DNA from: JALGWN01 sp964598025
GTDB lineage: Bacteria > Arandabacterota > Arandabacteria > Arandabacterales > Arandabacteraceae
NCBI GenBank assembly: GCA_964598025.1
Contig: CAZRAU010000001.1
Location: 60,475 to 124,474 of the forward strand
DNA length: 64,000 nucleotides
Reading direction: 5' to 3'
The stretch's first letter is position 1; each line of letters starts with the position of its first letter. The notes below the pieces were generated by a model. The model made no database searches, was not told the DNA's origin, and saw only the letters and a list, made by a program, of their open reading frames with translations. Positions 50,564 through 59,001 of this stretch are shown here, in pieces. Made by a program: the position numbers and the translations under genes.

Positions 50564-50845
50564 ATGGTGTATAATGGGCAGGGTCGAGCAGGAGGAGCCG
50601 GCAAGTCGAAGCGGCGGGGCGGCAAGCGAAAGAAGCGGGGCGGCAAGCCTGGAAGGGTCGGTCCTCCGAGGATGGGGCCTCCAAGACAGCGACCAAAGGG
50701 TCATTGTCTGTGCCCGGTTTGCGGCACCAAAGTCGCGATCTACACCGAGGTTCCTTGCTACATAATGCACTGCGCCAAGTGCGGCGCGCAGATGGTGAAG
50801 GAATCTTCGGGTAAGAACCCCCAACATGACCTCCAACCCCGATAG
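50564..50845 (+). CDS. Small basic zinc-ribbon protein
   Basis: A 93-residue protein. The first 45 residues are Gly/Arg/Lys/Pro-rich (RRGGKRKKRGGKPGRVGPP) and likely disordered, suited to bind nucleic acid or membranes. The C-terminus has CPVCGTKVAIYTEVPCYIMHCAKCGAQM with paired CxxC motifs, a zinc ribbon or rubredoxin-like knuckle. GGAGG lies 6 nt before ATG 50564. Similar CPxCG...PCxxxxCPxCG proteins occur in many uncultured bacteria but have no assigned role. Confidence 0.7.
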   Translation: MVYNGQGRAGGAGKSKRRGGKRKKRGGKPGRVGPPRMGPPRQRPKGHCLCPVCGTKVAIYTEVPCYIMHCAKCGAQMVKESSGKNPQHDLQPR

Positions 50846-50949
50846 GCCTCGGAGTGGGGCCTGATGGCCCTGGATTCGGACTTGATGCTCTGAGGAATTG
50901 ACGTCGGGTCAGGCAAGGCCTTGCTGTTACGTCTTGTATCGGCAATCGA

Positions 50950-51306
50950 ATGGAGGCCTATGTCGGCAAGAACACCGGCTCTGGCACCAACGCCGTTCCC
51001 TATGCCGACGATCCGGAAACCGAGGATGAGATCGAGGAGACGAAGGTAGAGGTCGAGATGGAGTCGGTCACCGATCCATCGCTTACCCTTGGCGAGAACC
51101 TTCTCTTCACGTCCAATCTGGAGCTTTTCTCCGACCTTGAGGCTTCGAACCGGATGGATGTGGTTTGGGACAATCTGCTTGCGGCCAAGGTCCAGGAATA
51201 CGTGACGGCGAGCCTCAATGTGAAGATCTTCTACGACCGGGATATCTCCGAAAAACGCCAGCTCAAGCAATCGCCGGCCATCGGGCTTACCTACACCCTC
51301 ATGTAG
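50950..51306 (+). pseudogene. C-terminal remnant of a DUF3078-like outer-membrane barrel
   Basis: A 118-residue open frame with the end of a beta-barrel: DPSLTLGENLLFTSNLELFS, RMDVVWDNLLAAKVQEYVTA, LNVKIFYDRDISEKRQLKQS and PAIGLTYTLM. The last strands and final Met match the C-terminal half of DUF3078-type outer membrane proteins, normally about 300 residues. No signal peptide or N-terminal strands are visible and ATG 50950 has no ribosome site, so this is probably a decayed gene. Its TAG stop is contributed by a GTAGC repeat. Confidence 0.55.
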
Positions 51307-51410
51307 CAGCGAGGTTCCACCCGCCTGGCTGGTACGGTTCAGGTAGCGTTGCCACTCCCGCGGCAACGAATCTTCTCTGTGATATGGTTCGTCGTGACAG
51401 GAGTTGCGAG
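51303..51410. repeat. REP-like cluster of three palindromic elements
   Basis: The first copy starts at 51303 (GTAGCAGCGAGGTTCCACCC then GCCTGG, imperfect). The second, 51343-51370, is GTAGCGTTGCCACTCCCGCG then GCAACGAA with GTTGCC pairing GGCAAC. The third, 51388-51410, is in minus orientation: TTCGTCGTGACAGGAGTTGC then GAG. The cluster lies between the barrel remnant and the outer-membrane protein gene, and its first copy supplies the remnant's stop codon. Confidence 0.6.
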
Positions 51411-51553
51411 GCCGGGAGATGAGGGTTTCGCTCCGGCATCGGCCTGCACGGCATAAGGGGGCTACTTCCGATATTAGCAGCCAAAAGAAGAAGGCGGCCG
51501 GCAAACCGGGAGGTCACTCCCGGTCTGCCGGTCGCCTATCGATCGACAAAAAC

Positions 51554-52744
51554 CTATCTCAGACGGTAGCTTATGCTTCCACGCAGCGCCCAATTGGACA
51601 AGGCATCCCCCACGCCATCGTCGAGGTAATTTAAGACGAACGATGGATTGAACGTCAGCTGGTTCTCGATATAGAGGATGTAGGTACTGGTGAAGTTAAG
51701 CGACAGGGTATTCTCGGCCCCGGCCACGGTCGGGATCAGGTAGTCGACCGCCAGCGTGTTGTCCCAGTCGATACGATTGCTGATTTCGTAGTAGATCTGG
51801 AAGATATCGCCGATTCGATGGACGGGATCGTCCTGAAAGACAGTGCTGTAGTAAGCATTGTTGTTCAGCTGGAGCTGAATGCTGAACGGCCTCGAATAGT
51901 CGAAGTTGACATCGACGAACGGATCACCCTGCTCGCCCGCGAAGTCCGAGATCACGACACCGGCCCCACCGCGTAGTTCCCAGCCGTAATAGCGCCGGCC
52001 GGTCGGCTCATCCAGGACCTCCTGAATCCGAAGCACTCCCATCGCCCCAAGCCCGTCTTCCGCCAACACACCGGCTTTCTGGAGGACCGCCTCCATCTCT
52101 TCGTACCAGTACTTGCGGTATTCAACGGGGCCGTATTTGGAGCGGAACTCGCCCTCCCGATCGATTATGCGCGCCAGTTCAATCAGAGTGGCTTCCGACA
52201 CTTCCGACTTGACCACTCCAAAGCGCTTGAAGTCCTGCGCCATGCGGTACGCCTGCTTCATCACGGTCGCGTCGATGGTGCGCCCATATCCCAGACCGGC
52301 ACTCACGTCCCAATATGGATCGTCTGCGTCGTCCTGGACGGCAAGTTTCCGGTATTCGGCCGTTGTCGCGCCGAAGCCGAAGACCTTGGATTCGTTGCTG
52401 AAATACCTGCTCGCCCGTGTCCGGAGCCTCACATTATAAGCATCCTGCCGCTCGGCCTCTTGCTCCTGGGCTTTGTTCATAGAGAAGCTGCCGTTCGCAT
52501 TCAGGCTGTAGGTGAACGGCAAAGATCTGTAGAACAGATCATAACGTGCGTCCGCCCCGAAGTTGTAGCCCGTCTCCAGGGTGTCAAGGGAAGTCCCGTT
52601 GACGTTGAACGTTCCGTTCAGGTACGCCTCCTGCGACCTACTGGTCGGGAATGTGTACTTGGTCAGGTCAACTGCCTGCGAGTTACTCACCCAGCAGAAG
52701 CTGCACACCAGCGCAAGCACAAATGCCGCCGAAGTAGCTTTCAT
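51554..52744 (-). CDS. Outer-membrane beta-barrel protein
   Basis: A 396-residue protein with a signal peptide (AAFVLALVCSFCWVSNSQA) and alternating strands ending in aromatic residues (GWELRGGAGVVISDFAG, YSRPFSIQLQLNNNAYYST, NTLSLNFTSTYILYIENQL, and ALRGSISYRLR at the end). The C-terminal half is clearly a barrel, the middle (about 170-260) helical. Family not recognised. ATG 52744 has GGAGG 7 nt upstream. It shares a wide gap with a divergent secreted protein gene. Confidence 0.72.
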   Translation of the reverse strand: MKATSAAFVLALVCSFCWVSNSQAVDLTKYTFPTSRSQEAYLNGTFNVNGTSLDTLETGYNFGADARYDLFYRSLPFTYSLNANGSFSMNKAQEQEAERQDAYNVRLRTRASRYFSNESKVFGFGATTAEYRKLAVQDDADDPYWDVSAGLGYGRTIDATVMKQAYRMAQDFKRFGVVKSEVSEATLIELARIIDREGEFRSKYGPVEYRKYWYEEMEAVLQKAGVLAEDGLGAMGVLRIQEVLDEPTGRRYYGWELRGGAGVVISDFAGEQGDPFVDVNFDYSRPFSIQLQLNNNAYYSTVFQDDPVHRIGDIFQIYYEISNRIDWDNTLAVDYLIPTVAGAENTLSLNFTSTYILYIENQLTFNPSFVLNYLDDGVGDALSNWALRGSISYRLR

Positions 52745-53137
52745 ACTGTTCCCTCCTTTCAGGAACCACCCGGCCCTCATGTAGCCGAGTGTTGTAATAT
52801 GGTATAGATATAGTATGATGAGCTATGGTTGCGGATAGTCAAGAGTTTTCTGCAGAAGTGGCCTTGGGTGACGATCCTTTGGCATGGGCCCGGCTGCTCT
52901 TGCCGTACATGATGTCCACAGCCGGAGGCCGACTGTGCTTGTGAAAGGCTGTTTCTGGGCCGGCGACTTCGAGGTCGGCTCGGGTCCAAGTCGGGTCGGG
53001 TCCCCGTGCCCGACACTGACTCTCGAGCACCAAGCGGAGCCATCGGTGGTATTCCATAATGATCCGATCATGCGGACCCTTGTGGGCAAGGTCGGGATCG
53101 GAGTGAAAACCGACCCGGCCGCCTCCTCACTTCGCAC
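52745..53137. other. Divergent gap with no recognised gene
   Basis: About 390 bp between an outer-membrane protein gene and a secreted repeat protein gene. It holds several G/C-rich inverted repeats (CCGACTTCGAGGTCGG near 52966-52981) and A/T-rich stretches near 52796-52830 likely to hold the barrel gene's promoter. No open frame has codon-like structure. Confidence 0.4.
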
Positions 53138-53166
53138 GTGACAATGCCCCCGGCCTGTTGTATAAT
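53138..53166 (+). promoter_or_regulatory. Sigma-70 promoter of secreted repeat protein
   Basis: GTGACA at 53138-53143, exactly 17 nt, and TATAAT at 53161-53166: five of six and six of six matches. Transcription should begin near 53173, giving a leader of about 70 nt to ATG 53242. Confidence 0.7.
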
Positions 53167-53241
53167 ACGCGTGTAGTGGAGATCTGGCGGGCGGGTCCGT
53201 CGGGACACCCACGAGGCATTTTCTCAAGCGAGGTAATTGAA

Positions 53242-54705
53242 ATGCGCTGCGAAAAAACTGTGGCAGTCGCCGCTGTCGGCATGCTTCTCCTATCGGCCAC
53301 GGCATGGGCCGGAAGTGGGCCGGACAGTCTTTGGATGCGAACATACCATCGGGGCAACTTCGAAGCCGGCTGGAGCGTGCAGGAGCTATCCGCCGGGGGC
53401 TTCATAGCGGTCGGCAGGACCCAGCAGTTTCCGGACGCGAGCCCGGACGTATATATCCTCAGGATGGATGACAACGGTGATACGCTTTGGACCCGGAAGT
53501 ACGGGTGGCCGCTTGTCGACGAACCAAGCCAGGTGCGAGAGACATCGGACGGCAACTACATTGTAGTGGGGAAGACCCAGGCGGTGCTTGACTCAACCTA
53601 CTATGTGCTTCTTCTCAAGGTTGCCCCCGACGGTGATACGCTCTGGACCAAGACATACGGACAGGGCTATCTGTCCTCGTACGGCCTGTCGGTCGAGGAG
53701 GTCTCGTCCGGCGGATACATTCTCGCCGGCGGTTGCGGGACCTATGCGAAAAGCACCGAGCTTCTTCTCATAAGGACGAACTCCGACGGTGACACCCTAT
53801 GGACCAAGCTCCACGGGACCTATACGCAGGAAGAAGCCTGGTCGGTCCGGGAGACCTTTGATGGGGGTTTTGTCGCCGCCGGCCGCAGGTCCGATGATGC
53901 ATATCTCCTCAGAACAGATGCGAACGGTGACACGCTCTGGACGAAGCAATACGGTGGGGCGTACAGCGAGACTGGGCTATCCGTCAAGGAGACCCCCGAC
54001 AGCGGCTACATCATTGCGGGCTCTACATGGTCGTACGGTTCGGGCATGAGTGATGCCTATTACGTGAAGACAGACCGGGACGGAGATCTTGTGTGGGAGA
54101 GAGCCTATGGAGGCCCTCAGAGGGACGGGATGAACACAGTGGTCGTGACGACTGATAATCACTATGTTTCTGCGGGTTTCACCGAGTCCTTTGGACCATT
54201 GGCCGCCAATATGTGGCTCGTCGAGATGGATGCCGCTGGGGATACGGTCTGGACAGCCACCTATGGAGGGAATGGAGATGACCGGGCCTACTGGGGGGAG
54301 GAGACCGCTGATGGCGGGTTCATCCTTGTAGGGTCCACGAATTCCTTCGGTGCCCCGCAAAACAACGTATACTTGGTGAAAACCAAACCGGATCGGTCTG
54401 GAGTCAACGAGGGTATCGACGCGCCTATAGCAGGATTTGGGCTGAGGGTGCTGCCTACTCCGTCTGCTTCGGATATCACCCTGGAGTTTGAGGTGGCCCG
54501 GACCCAGCCGGTGCAGATCGTGATCTATAACCTGCTTGGTCAGGAGATGGGGGTGCTCGTGAGCGGTGTCATTGGGGTAGGTGCACATCAAGTTACCTGG
54601 GATGGACTAGACCCGCATGGGCGGCCCGTTCCGGCAGGCGTGTACTTCGTGAAGCTTACGACGCCCCGTGGCTCCGAAACCCGCAAGGCGGTGTTGATGA
54701 AGTAA
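53242..54705 (+). CDS. Secreted repeat protein with FlgD-like C-terminal domain
   Basis: A 487-residue exported protein. After a signal peptide (TVAVAAVGMLLLSATAWA) come about seven repeats of the form ETSDGNYIVVGKT then LLRTDANGDTLWTKTYGG, giving a predicted beta-propeller. Residues about 405-487 form a C-terminal Ig-like domain related to FlgD and type-A sorting signals: FEVARTQPVQIVIYNLLGQE, GRPVPAGVYFVKLTT, TRKAVLMK. Such tails direct surface export in related lineages. GAGG is 8 nt before ATG 53242. Ligand is unknown. Confidence 0.85.
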   Translation: MRCEKTVAVAAVGMLLLSATAWAGSGPDSLWMRTYHRGNFEAGWSVQELSAGGFIAVGRTQQFPDASPDVYILRMDDNGDTLWTRKYGWPLVDEPSQVRETSDGNYIVVGKTQAVLDSTYYVLLLKVAPDGDTLWTKTYGQGYLSSYGLSVEEVSSGGYILAGGCGTYAKSTELLLIRTNSDGDTLWTKLHGTYTQEEAWSVRETFDGGFVAAGRRSDDAYLLRTDANGDTLWTKQYGGAYSETGLSVKETPDSGYIIAGSTWSYGSGMSDAYYVKTDRDGDLVWERAYGGPQRDGMNTVVVTTDNHYVSAGFTESFGPLAANMWLVEMDAAGDTVWTATYGGNGDDRAYWGEETADGGFILVGSTNSFGAPQNNVYLVKTKPDRSGVNEGIDAPIAGFGLRVLPTPSASDITLEFEVARTQPVQIVIYNLLGQEMGVLVSGVIGVGAHQVTWDGLDPHGRPVPAGVYFVKLTTPRGSETRKAVLMK

Positions 54706-54757
54706 CTCCGACCGGGCCTGTCGGGTAGCTGGGACTGAGAAGGATCAGGGCGGAATC

Positions 54758-54779
54758 GTGGTTTGCAGGTGGAAACCAC
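54758..54779. terminator. Hairpin between convergent genes
   Basis: GTGGTTT (54758-54764) pairs with AAACCAC (54773-54779) around an 8-nt loop, in the 96-bp gap between the secreted repeat protein and the AI-2E family transporter. It could terminate both transcripts. No T run in either direction. Confidence 0.4.
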
Positions 54780-54801
54780 CGGAGTCGGGGAGGGTGCTTG
54801 G

Positions 54802-55860
54802 TCAGGCCGCTTCCTTTCTTCTGGGCCGATAGACCTCTATGAGCGTGAAGATGATGGAGACCACCACCGGCCCCAGTATTATGCCGAGGAGACCGAAGAG
54901 CTTGATCCCGCCCAGGATACTGAAGAAGAGCGCCAGCGTGGGGATCTTGGTTCTGCTGCTCACGATCATGGGGCGGAGGATATTGTCGGACTGGCTCACC
55001 ACCACAAGTCCGAGGACCAGCACGATGACGCCTCTTATCCACGAGCCCGATACGATAAGAATCACCCCGGCCGGGAGATATACGAGGTAGGGACCCACTA
55101 TGGGGATGAGTGAGAGCATCGCCATAACCGTCCCCCAGAAGATGGGCGAAGGCAGCCCTGTTGCCCAGAATATTAGCCCGCCCAGGATCCCCTGTATACC
55201 TGCCACCAGCACCTGTCCGTAGATCGAGGCCTCGATAACCTCTTTGAGGCGGCGGGTGAGGTTGGACTTCAGATCATCGGACATGGGCAGAAGGTCCTTG
55301 AGCCTCACCACCAGCCTGTCTCCATCTCGGAAGAAGAAGAACATCGAGAGCACGGCGAAAGCGAAGGAGACGATGGCAAGCGAGAAATTCCCGATCAGAT
55401 TCGAGAACTGCTGAAGTAGAAAGGTGCTCAGGCGCTGCACGTTGTTCACTATAATCGACTCGATATCGAGATTGGACGTATCCACGTAGTCACCGAGGAA
55501 GGTCTTGATCTTCTCGTTCCATCCATAGGCCTCGGGCTTGAGCAGGAAATCCAGCTGGCCCGCATCGATGGCCTGCCTCAATTTGGGCAAGCTGCTGGCC
55601 GCTTCTCCTATGAGGCCCACGGTGAGGAAGACGGCTGGTATGACGATGACCGCCACCACGATTATGCACATGATCGTCGCGCGAAGATTGTCACGGAGGC
55701 GCCGGCGCAAGAACAGCGCGTTTAAGGGATAGAAGATGCCGGCGAGCACGGCGCCCCAAATTATGGATGCAAGGAAGGGCTTGAAAATGGCATAGAAGAG
55801 AAAGATGGTTATCACTATCAGTGCGACGAAAATGACAAGTGCAATATGCTCGCGCTTCAT
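54802..55860 (-). CDS. AI-2E family transporter
   Basis: A 352-residue integral membrane protein of the AI-2E/PF01594 family (TqsA/PerM-like). Eight predicted transmembrane segments, including FVALIVITIFLFYAIFKPFL and IFWGTVMAMLSLIPIVGPYLVYLPAGVILI, and the family motif RLKEVIEASIYGQVLVAGIQGILGGLIFWATGLPSPIFWG. These permeases transport small molecules or Na+/H+ in different organisms; AI-2 itself is rarely shown. The gene is alone. ATG 55860 has GGAAGGAT-like sequence upstream. Confidence 0.9.
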   Translation of the reverse strand: MKREHIALVIFVALIVITIFLFYAIFKPFLASIIWGAVLAGIFYPLNALFLRRRLRDNLRATIMCIIVVAVIVIPAVFLTVGLIGEAASSLPKLRQAIDAGQLDFLLKPEAYGWNEKIKTFLGDYVDTSNLDIESIIVNNVQRLSTFLLQQFSNLIGNFSLAIVSFAFAVLSMFFFFRDGDRLVVRLKDLLPMSDDLKSNLTRRLKEVIEASIYGQVLVAGIQGILGGLIFWATGLPSPIFWGTVMAMLSLIPIVGPYLVYLPAGVILIVSGSWIRGVIVLVLGLVVVSQSDNILRPMIVSSRTKIPTLALFFSILGGIKLFGLLGIILGPVVVSIIFTLIEVYRPRRKEAA

Positions 55861-55937
55861 GTCTCCAATCCTTCCGGGGCCAAAGCCTATAACTTCTTCG
55901 CCGGGTTTTCAAGCACAACGTGCATCTACGAACTTGC

Positions 55938-55966
55938 TTGAATCTCGAGTATGCCTGTGCTATACT
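55938..55966 (+). promoter_or_regulatory. Sigma-70 promoter of papain-like protease gene
   Basis: TTGAAT at 55938-55943, 17 nt, and TATACT at 55961-55966 with TG one base upstream (extended -10). Transcription near 55973 gives a leader of about 175 nt to ATG 56149, in which no known riboswitch is recognised. Confidence 0.55.
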
Positions 55967-56148
55967 TCAAATGGTAAATCTTATGCATCTTAGCGGTTAC
56001 ACAGCACCCGAGAATATCCCGAGCCCGCCCTGGCCTGGATGTTGTCTCCCATTGGGGGTTCCATCTCCCGATACGTTTTACCCAAGCGAAGCGGTTGAGA
56101 TCCTTTTGATTGAGTAATCCTCGAACCTGTGAAAGGAGGTTCTTCGTG

Positions 56149-58899
56149 ATGAGAGGCAGCGCATGCTTACCCCTGTTTGTCCTGGCACTCGTAGTCCTGG
56201 CGGTTGCTTCCCCCGGCCTCGCCGTCGATCAGGCGGCCGAGCACAGGGCCCGCGATTGGGAAGACCGCAGCGAGGTCCCCTGCACCGTCGATATCGAGTC
56301 ACTCAGACAGCAGGCCGAAGAGGAGGGCTGGACCTTCACCGTGGGGGAGAACCCTGCCACCCAGTATACGCTTGACCAGCTATGCGGTCTGGTTGTGCCC
56401 GAGAACTGGCGGGAAGGTGCGCGGTTTGTGAAAATGACGCCGCGGCTGAGCCTTCCTTCTTACTATGACTGGCGGGATACCGGTGGCTGCACATCGGTCA
56501 AGAACCAGGGCTCATGCGGCAGTTGCTGGGCCTTCGGTACTGTCGGGCCCCTGGAGTGCAACATCCTCATCAAAGACGGCGTGGAGGTGGATCTTTCCGA
56601 GCAGTGGCTTGTAAGCTGTAACACCGACGGCTGGGGTTGTGGCGGGGGTTGGTGGGCCCACGATTATCATGAATGGAAGACGGATCCATGCGGGCATGAC
56701 GGCGCTGTCCTGGAGGAGTACTTCCCCTACACGGCTACAGACGCTCCATGCAATTGTCCCTATCCCCATGACTACTGGATCGATACCTGGGCCTATATCG
56801 GTACAGGCGATATACCGGCAGTGGATGACATCAAGCAAGCGATACTGGACTATGGACCGGTATCGGTGGCGATCTGTGTGAACAGCTCGTTTCAAGCCTA
56901 TACCGGCGGCATATTCTCAGGCCCGACCTGCTCCGACATAAGCCATGGAGTGACCCTGGTCGGTTGGGACGACAGCCAGGGTACCAACGGCGTGTGGTTC
57001 CTGCGGAACTCATGGGGCCCCGGTTGGGGAGAAGGCGGCTACATGCGTATCGAGTACGGGGTGTGTGACGTGGGGTACGGGGCGTGCTTCGTGGATTATG
57101 CGGGGACGGCCACCTTGAGGGTGACGCTACCCAACGGCACGCCCGATGTCATTCCCCCCGGCCAGGCAGTGGCCATCGATGTGCGAATCGAGGAGATCTC
57201 CGATACCTATGTGCCCGGCACAGGCACTCTTCACTACCGCTATGACGGCGGCACCTGGCTCACCTCGGCCCTGGCCCATTTGAGCGGCGACCTCTATGAG
57301 GCCACCCTGCCGCCGGCAGCATGCGACGACGCACCCGAATATTACTTCAGTGCTCAGGGAGTGGAGAGCGGGACCGTCTATAGTCCCACCGATGCGCCTG
57401 CGGGCGTATACACCTCGCTTGTTGGCACGACGACCACCTTCTTCACCGATGACTTCGAAACCGATACGGGCTGGACCGTCCAGAACGATCCCAATCTCAC
57501 CGATGGTCCCTGGGACAGAGGTGTTCCGGTGGGAGGCGGCGACCGGGGCGATCCCGCGACGGATTATGACGGTTCCGGCAAGTGCTATCTCACCGACAAC
57601 GTCGATGACAACTCCGATGTGGATGGGGGCATAACCTGGCTTATCTCACCGGTTATCGATCTCAGCGCAGCCTCGGACGCCAAAGTCGATTATGCTCTAT
57701 GGTACACCAACAATTTCGGGTCCGATCCCGATAATGACCTTTTCATAGTCTATGTTTCCAACAACAACGGCTCGAGCTGGGTCCCCGTGGATACAGTGGG
57801 GCCGTCTACCCCGACCCCTATCGAGTGGACCGAATGCAGTTTCATGGTGGCGGACTATGTCGCGCCCACATCGCAGGTCAAGGTGCGCTTCGAGGCCTCC
57901 GATCTGGGTTCCGGCTCGGTTGTCGAGGCGGGGATCGATGATTTCACGGTTTCGATCTTCGAGTGCGGTACGTCGGTAGACCCGGACTACTCCTTTGTTA
58001 CCCTGACCCATGAACCCGAAAGCGGTATGACCACTTGCCCGGCAGGCGACGGGCCCGCCTACAAGTATGTGAAGGTGACCGTGAGGGACGAATCCAACAA
58101 TCCGATGCAGGGCATTCCGTCCGGCCAGATCACATTCTCGATTATACCCGCCGGCGGGGCGACCTATTACGGGACCTTCTCGGCCACGACCACAGCTGTC
58201 GATGCCGAGACCGATGCGGCGGGAGAGATACGCTTCGATCTTGTCGGTGACACGTCGGTCACAGGCGACATCAACATAGAGGCGACGGTGGCCGGAGTGG
58301 CCCTTAACGACATGGATGTCCTCTCCACAAGGACCGTGGATCTCCGCTTGGACGGCATCGTCGATCTAATCGATCTGTTGAGGTTCGCTGCGGACTACAA
58401 CACCACCGCTGCGCAAAGTGACTTCGACTGGAGCGGCTATGTGGACCTGGTGGATTTCTCCAGGTTCGCGGTGCATTACCTGCATGGTGACCAGTCACTC
58501 ATTGTGGAGTACGACCCCGATGTCGTACTGAACGACAAAGCCCGGGCCATGCTGGAAGGCCTGAGGGGCATCTCGCCCGAGATCGACGAGATGGTGGACC
58601 GGATGCTCAACGGCGTGGCCAAACAGGGCCTGACTCTCAGCTGCTGGCCCAATCCGCTGGGGCAATCCACCAAGGTCACCTATTCGCTGCCCGGCGGGCG
58701 GCAGGTTCGTCTGACCGTCCATGATGTCCGGGGGCGGACAGTGAGGACCCTGGTCGATCGATTCCGTGAGGCCGGTACGCATTCCGAAGTCTGGGAGGGC
58801 CGTGACGATGCCGGCAGGCGGGTATCTCCCGGCATCTACTTCGTAAGGCTCGAAGGCGGCACGCGGGCCCTGCACCAGAGAGTAGTGCTAATCGATTAG
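56149..58899 (+). CDS. Secreted papain-like cysteine protease with dockerin and FlgD-like tail
   Basis: A 916-residue secreted C1 family peptidase. Signal peptide (LPLFVLALVVLAVASPGLA), a short prodomain, then the catalytic domain: Gln and Cys in VKNQGSCGSCWAF, His in SDISHGVTLVGWDD, Asn in FLRNSWGPGWGEGGYM. Further modules: Ig-like (FTVSIFECGTS region), a MAM/jelly-roll-like region (about 435-615), a dockerin-like pair of calcium loops (LDGIVDLIDLLRFAADYN, DWSGYVDLVDFSRFAVHYLHG) and a C-terminal FlgD-like Ig (WPNPLGQSTKVTYSLPGG, GIYFVRLEGGTRAL). ATG 56149 with AAAGGAGG 9 nt upstream; GTG 56146 is possible. Confidence 0.9.
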   Translation: MRGSACLPLFVLALVVLAVASPGLAVDQAAEHRARDWEDRSEVPCTVDIESLRQQAEEEGWTFTVGENPATQYTLDQLCGLVVPENWREGARFVKMTPRLSLPSYYDWRDTGGCTSVKNQGSCGSCWAFGTVGPLECNILIKDGVEVDLSEQWLVSCNTDGWGCGGGWWAHDYHEWKTDPCGHDGAVLEEYFPYTATDAPCNCPYPHDYWIDTWAYIGTGDIPAVDDIKQAILDYGPVSVAICVNSSFQAYTGGIFSGPTCSDISHGVTLVGWDDSQGTNGVWFLRNSWGPGWGEGGYMRIEYGVCDVGYGACFVDYAGTATLRVTLPNGTPDVIPPGQAVAIDVRIEEISDTYVPGTGTLHYRYDGGTWLTSALAHLSGDLYEATLPPAACDDAPEYYFSAQGVESGTVYSPTDAPAGVYTSLVGTTTTFFTDDFETDTGWTVQNDPNLTDGPWDRGVPVGGGDRGDPATDYDGSGKCYLTDNVDDNSDVDGGITWLISPVIDLSAASDAKVDYALWYTNNFGSDPDNDLFIVYVSNNNGSSWVPVDTVGPSTPTPIEWTECSFMVADYVAPTSQVKVRFEASDLGSGSVVEAGIDDFTVSIFECGTSVDPDYSFVTLTHEPESGMTTCPAGDGPAYKYVKVTVRDESNNPMQGIPSGQITFSIIPAGGATYYGTFSATTTAVDAETDAAGEIRFDLVGDTSVTGDINIEATVAGVALNDMDVLSTRTVDLRLDGIVDLIDLLRFAADYNTTAAQSDFDWSGYVDLVDFSRFAVHYLHGDQSLIVEYDPDVVLNDKARAMLEGLRGISPEIDEMVDRMLNGVAKQGLTLSCWPNPLGQSTKVTYSLPGGRQVRLTVHDVRGRTVRTLVDRFREAGTHSEVWEGRDDAGRRVSPGIYFVRLEGGTRALHQRVVLID

Positions 58900-58914
58900 A
58901 ACAGCGGACGCATA

Positions 58915-58948
58915 GGGGCCGGAGCCCATAAACGGGGCCTCCGGCCCC
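58915..58948 (+). terminator. Terminator-like hairpin after protease gene
   Basis: GGGGCCGGAG (58915-58924) pairs perfectly with CTCCGGCCCC (58939-58948), 16 nt after the protease stop, without a T run. It insulates the nadE promoter that follows. Confidence 0.55.
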
Positions 58949-58963
58949 CTCCCCAGATAGAAC

Positions 58964-58992
58964 TTGTAAGGTGCGGGGGTTTGTCCTATATT
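58964..58992 (+). promoter_or_regulatory. nadE: nadE promoter, probably leaderless
   Basis: TTGTAA (58964-58969), 17 nt, TATATT (58987-58992). Transcription would start near 58999-59002, at or next to ATG 59002. No Shine-Dalgarno is present before that ATG. Confidence 0.55.
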
Positions 58993-59001
58993 TCTGCCAC
59001 C

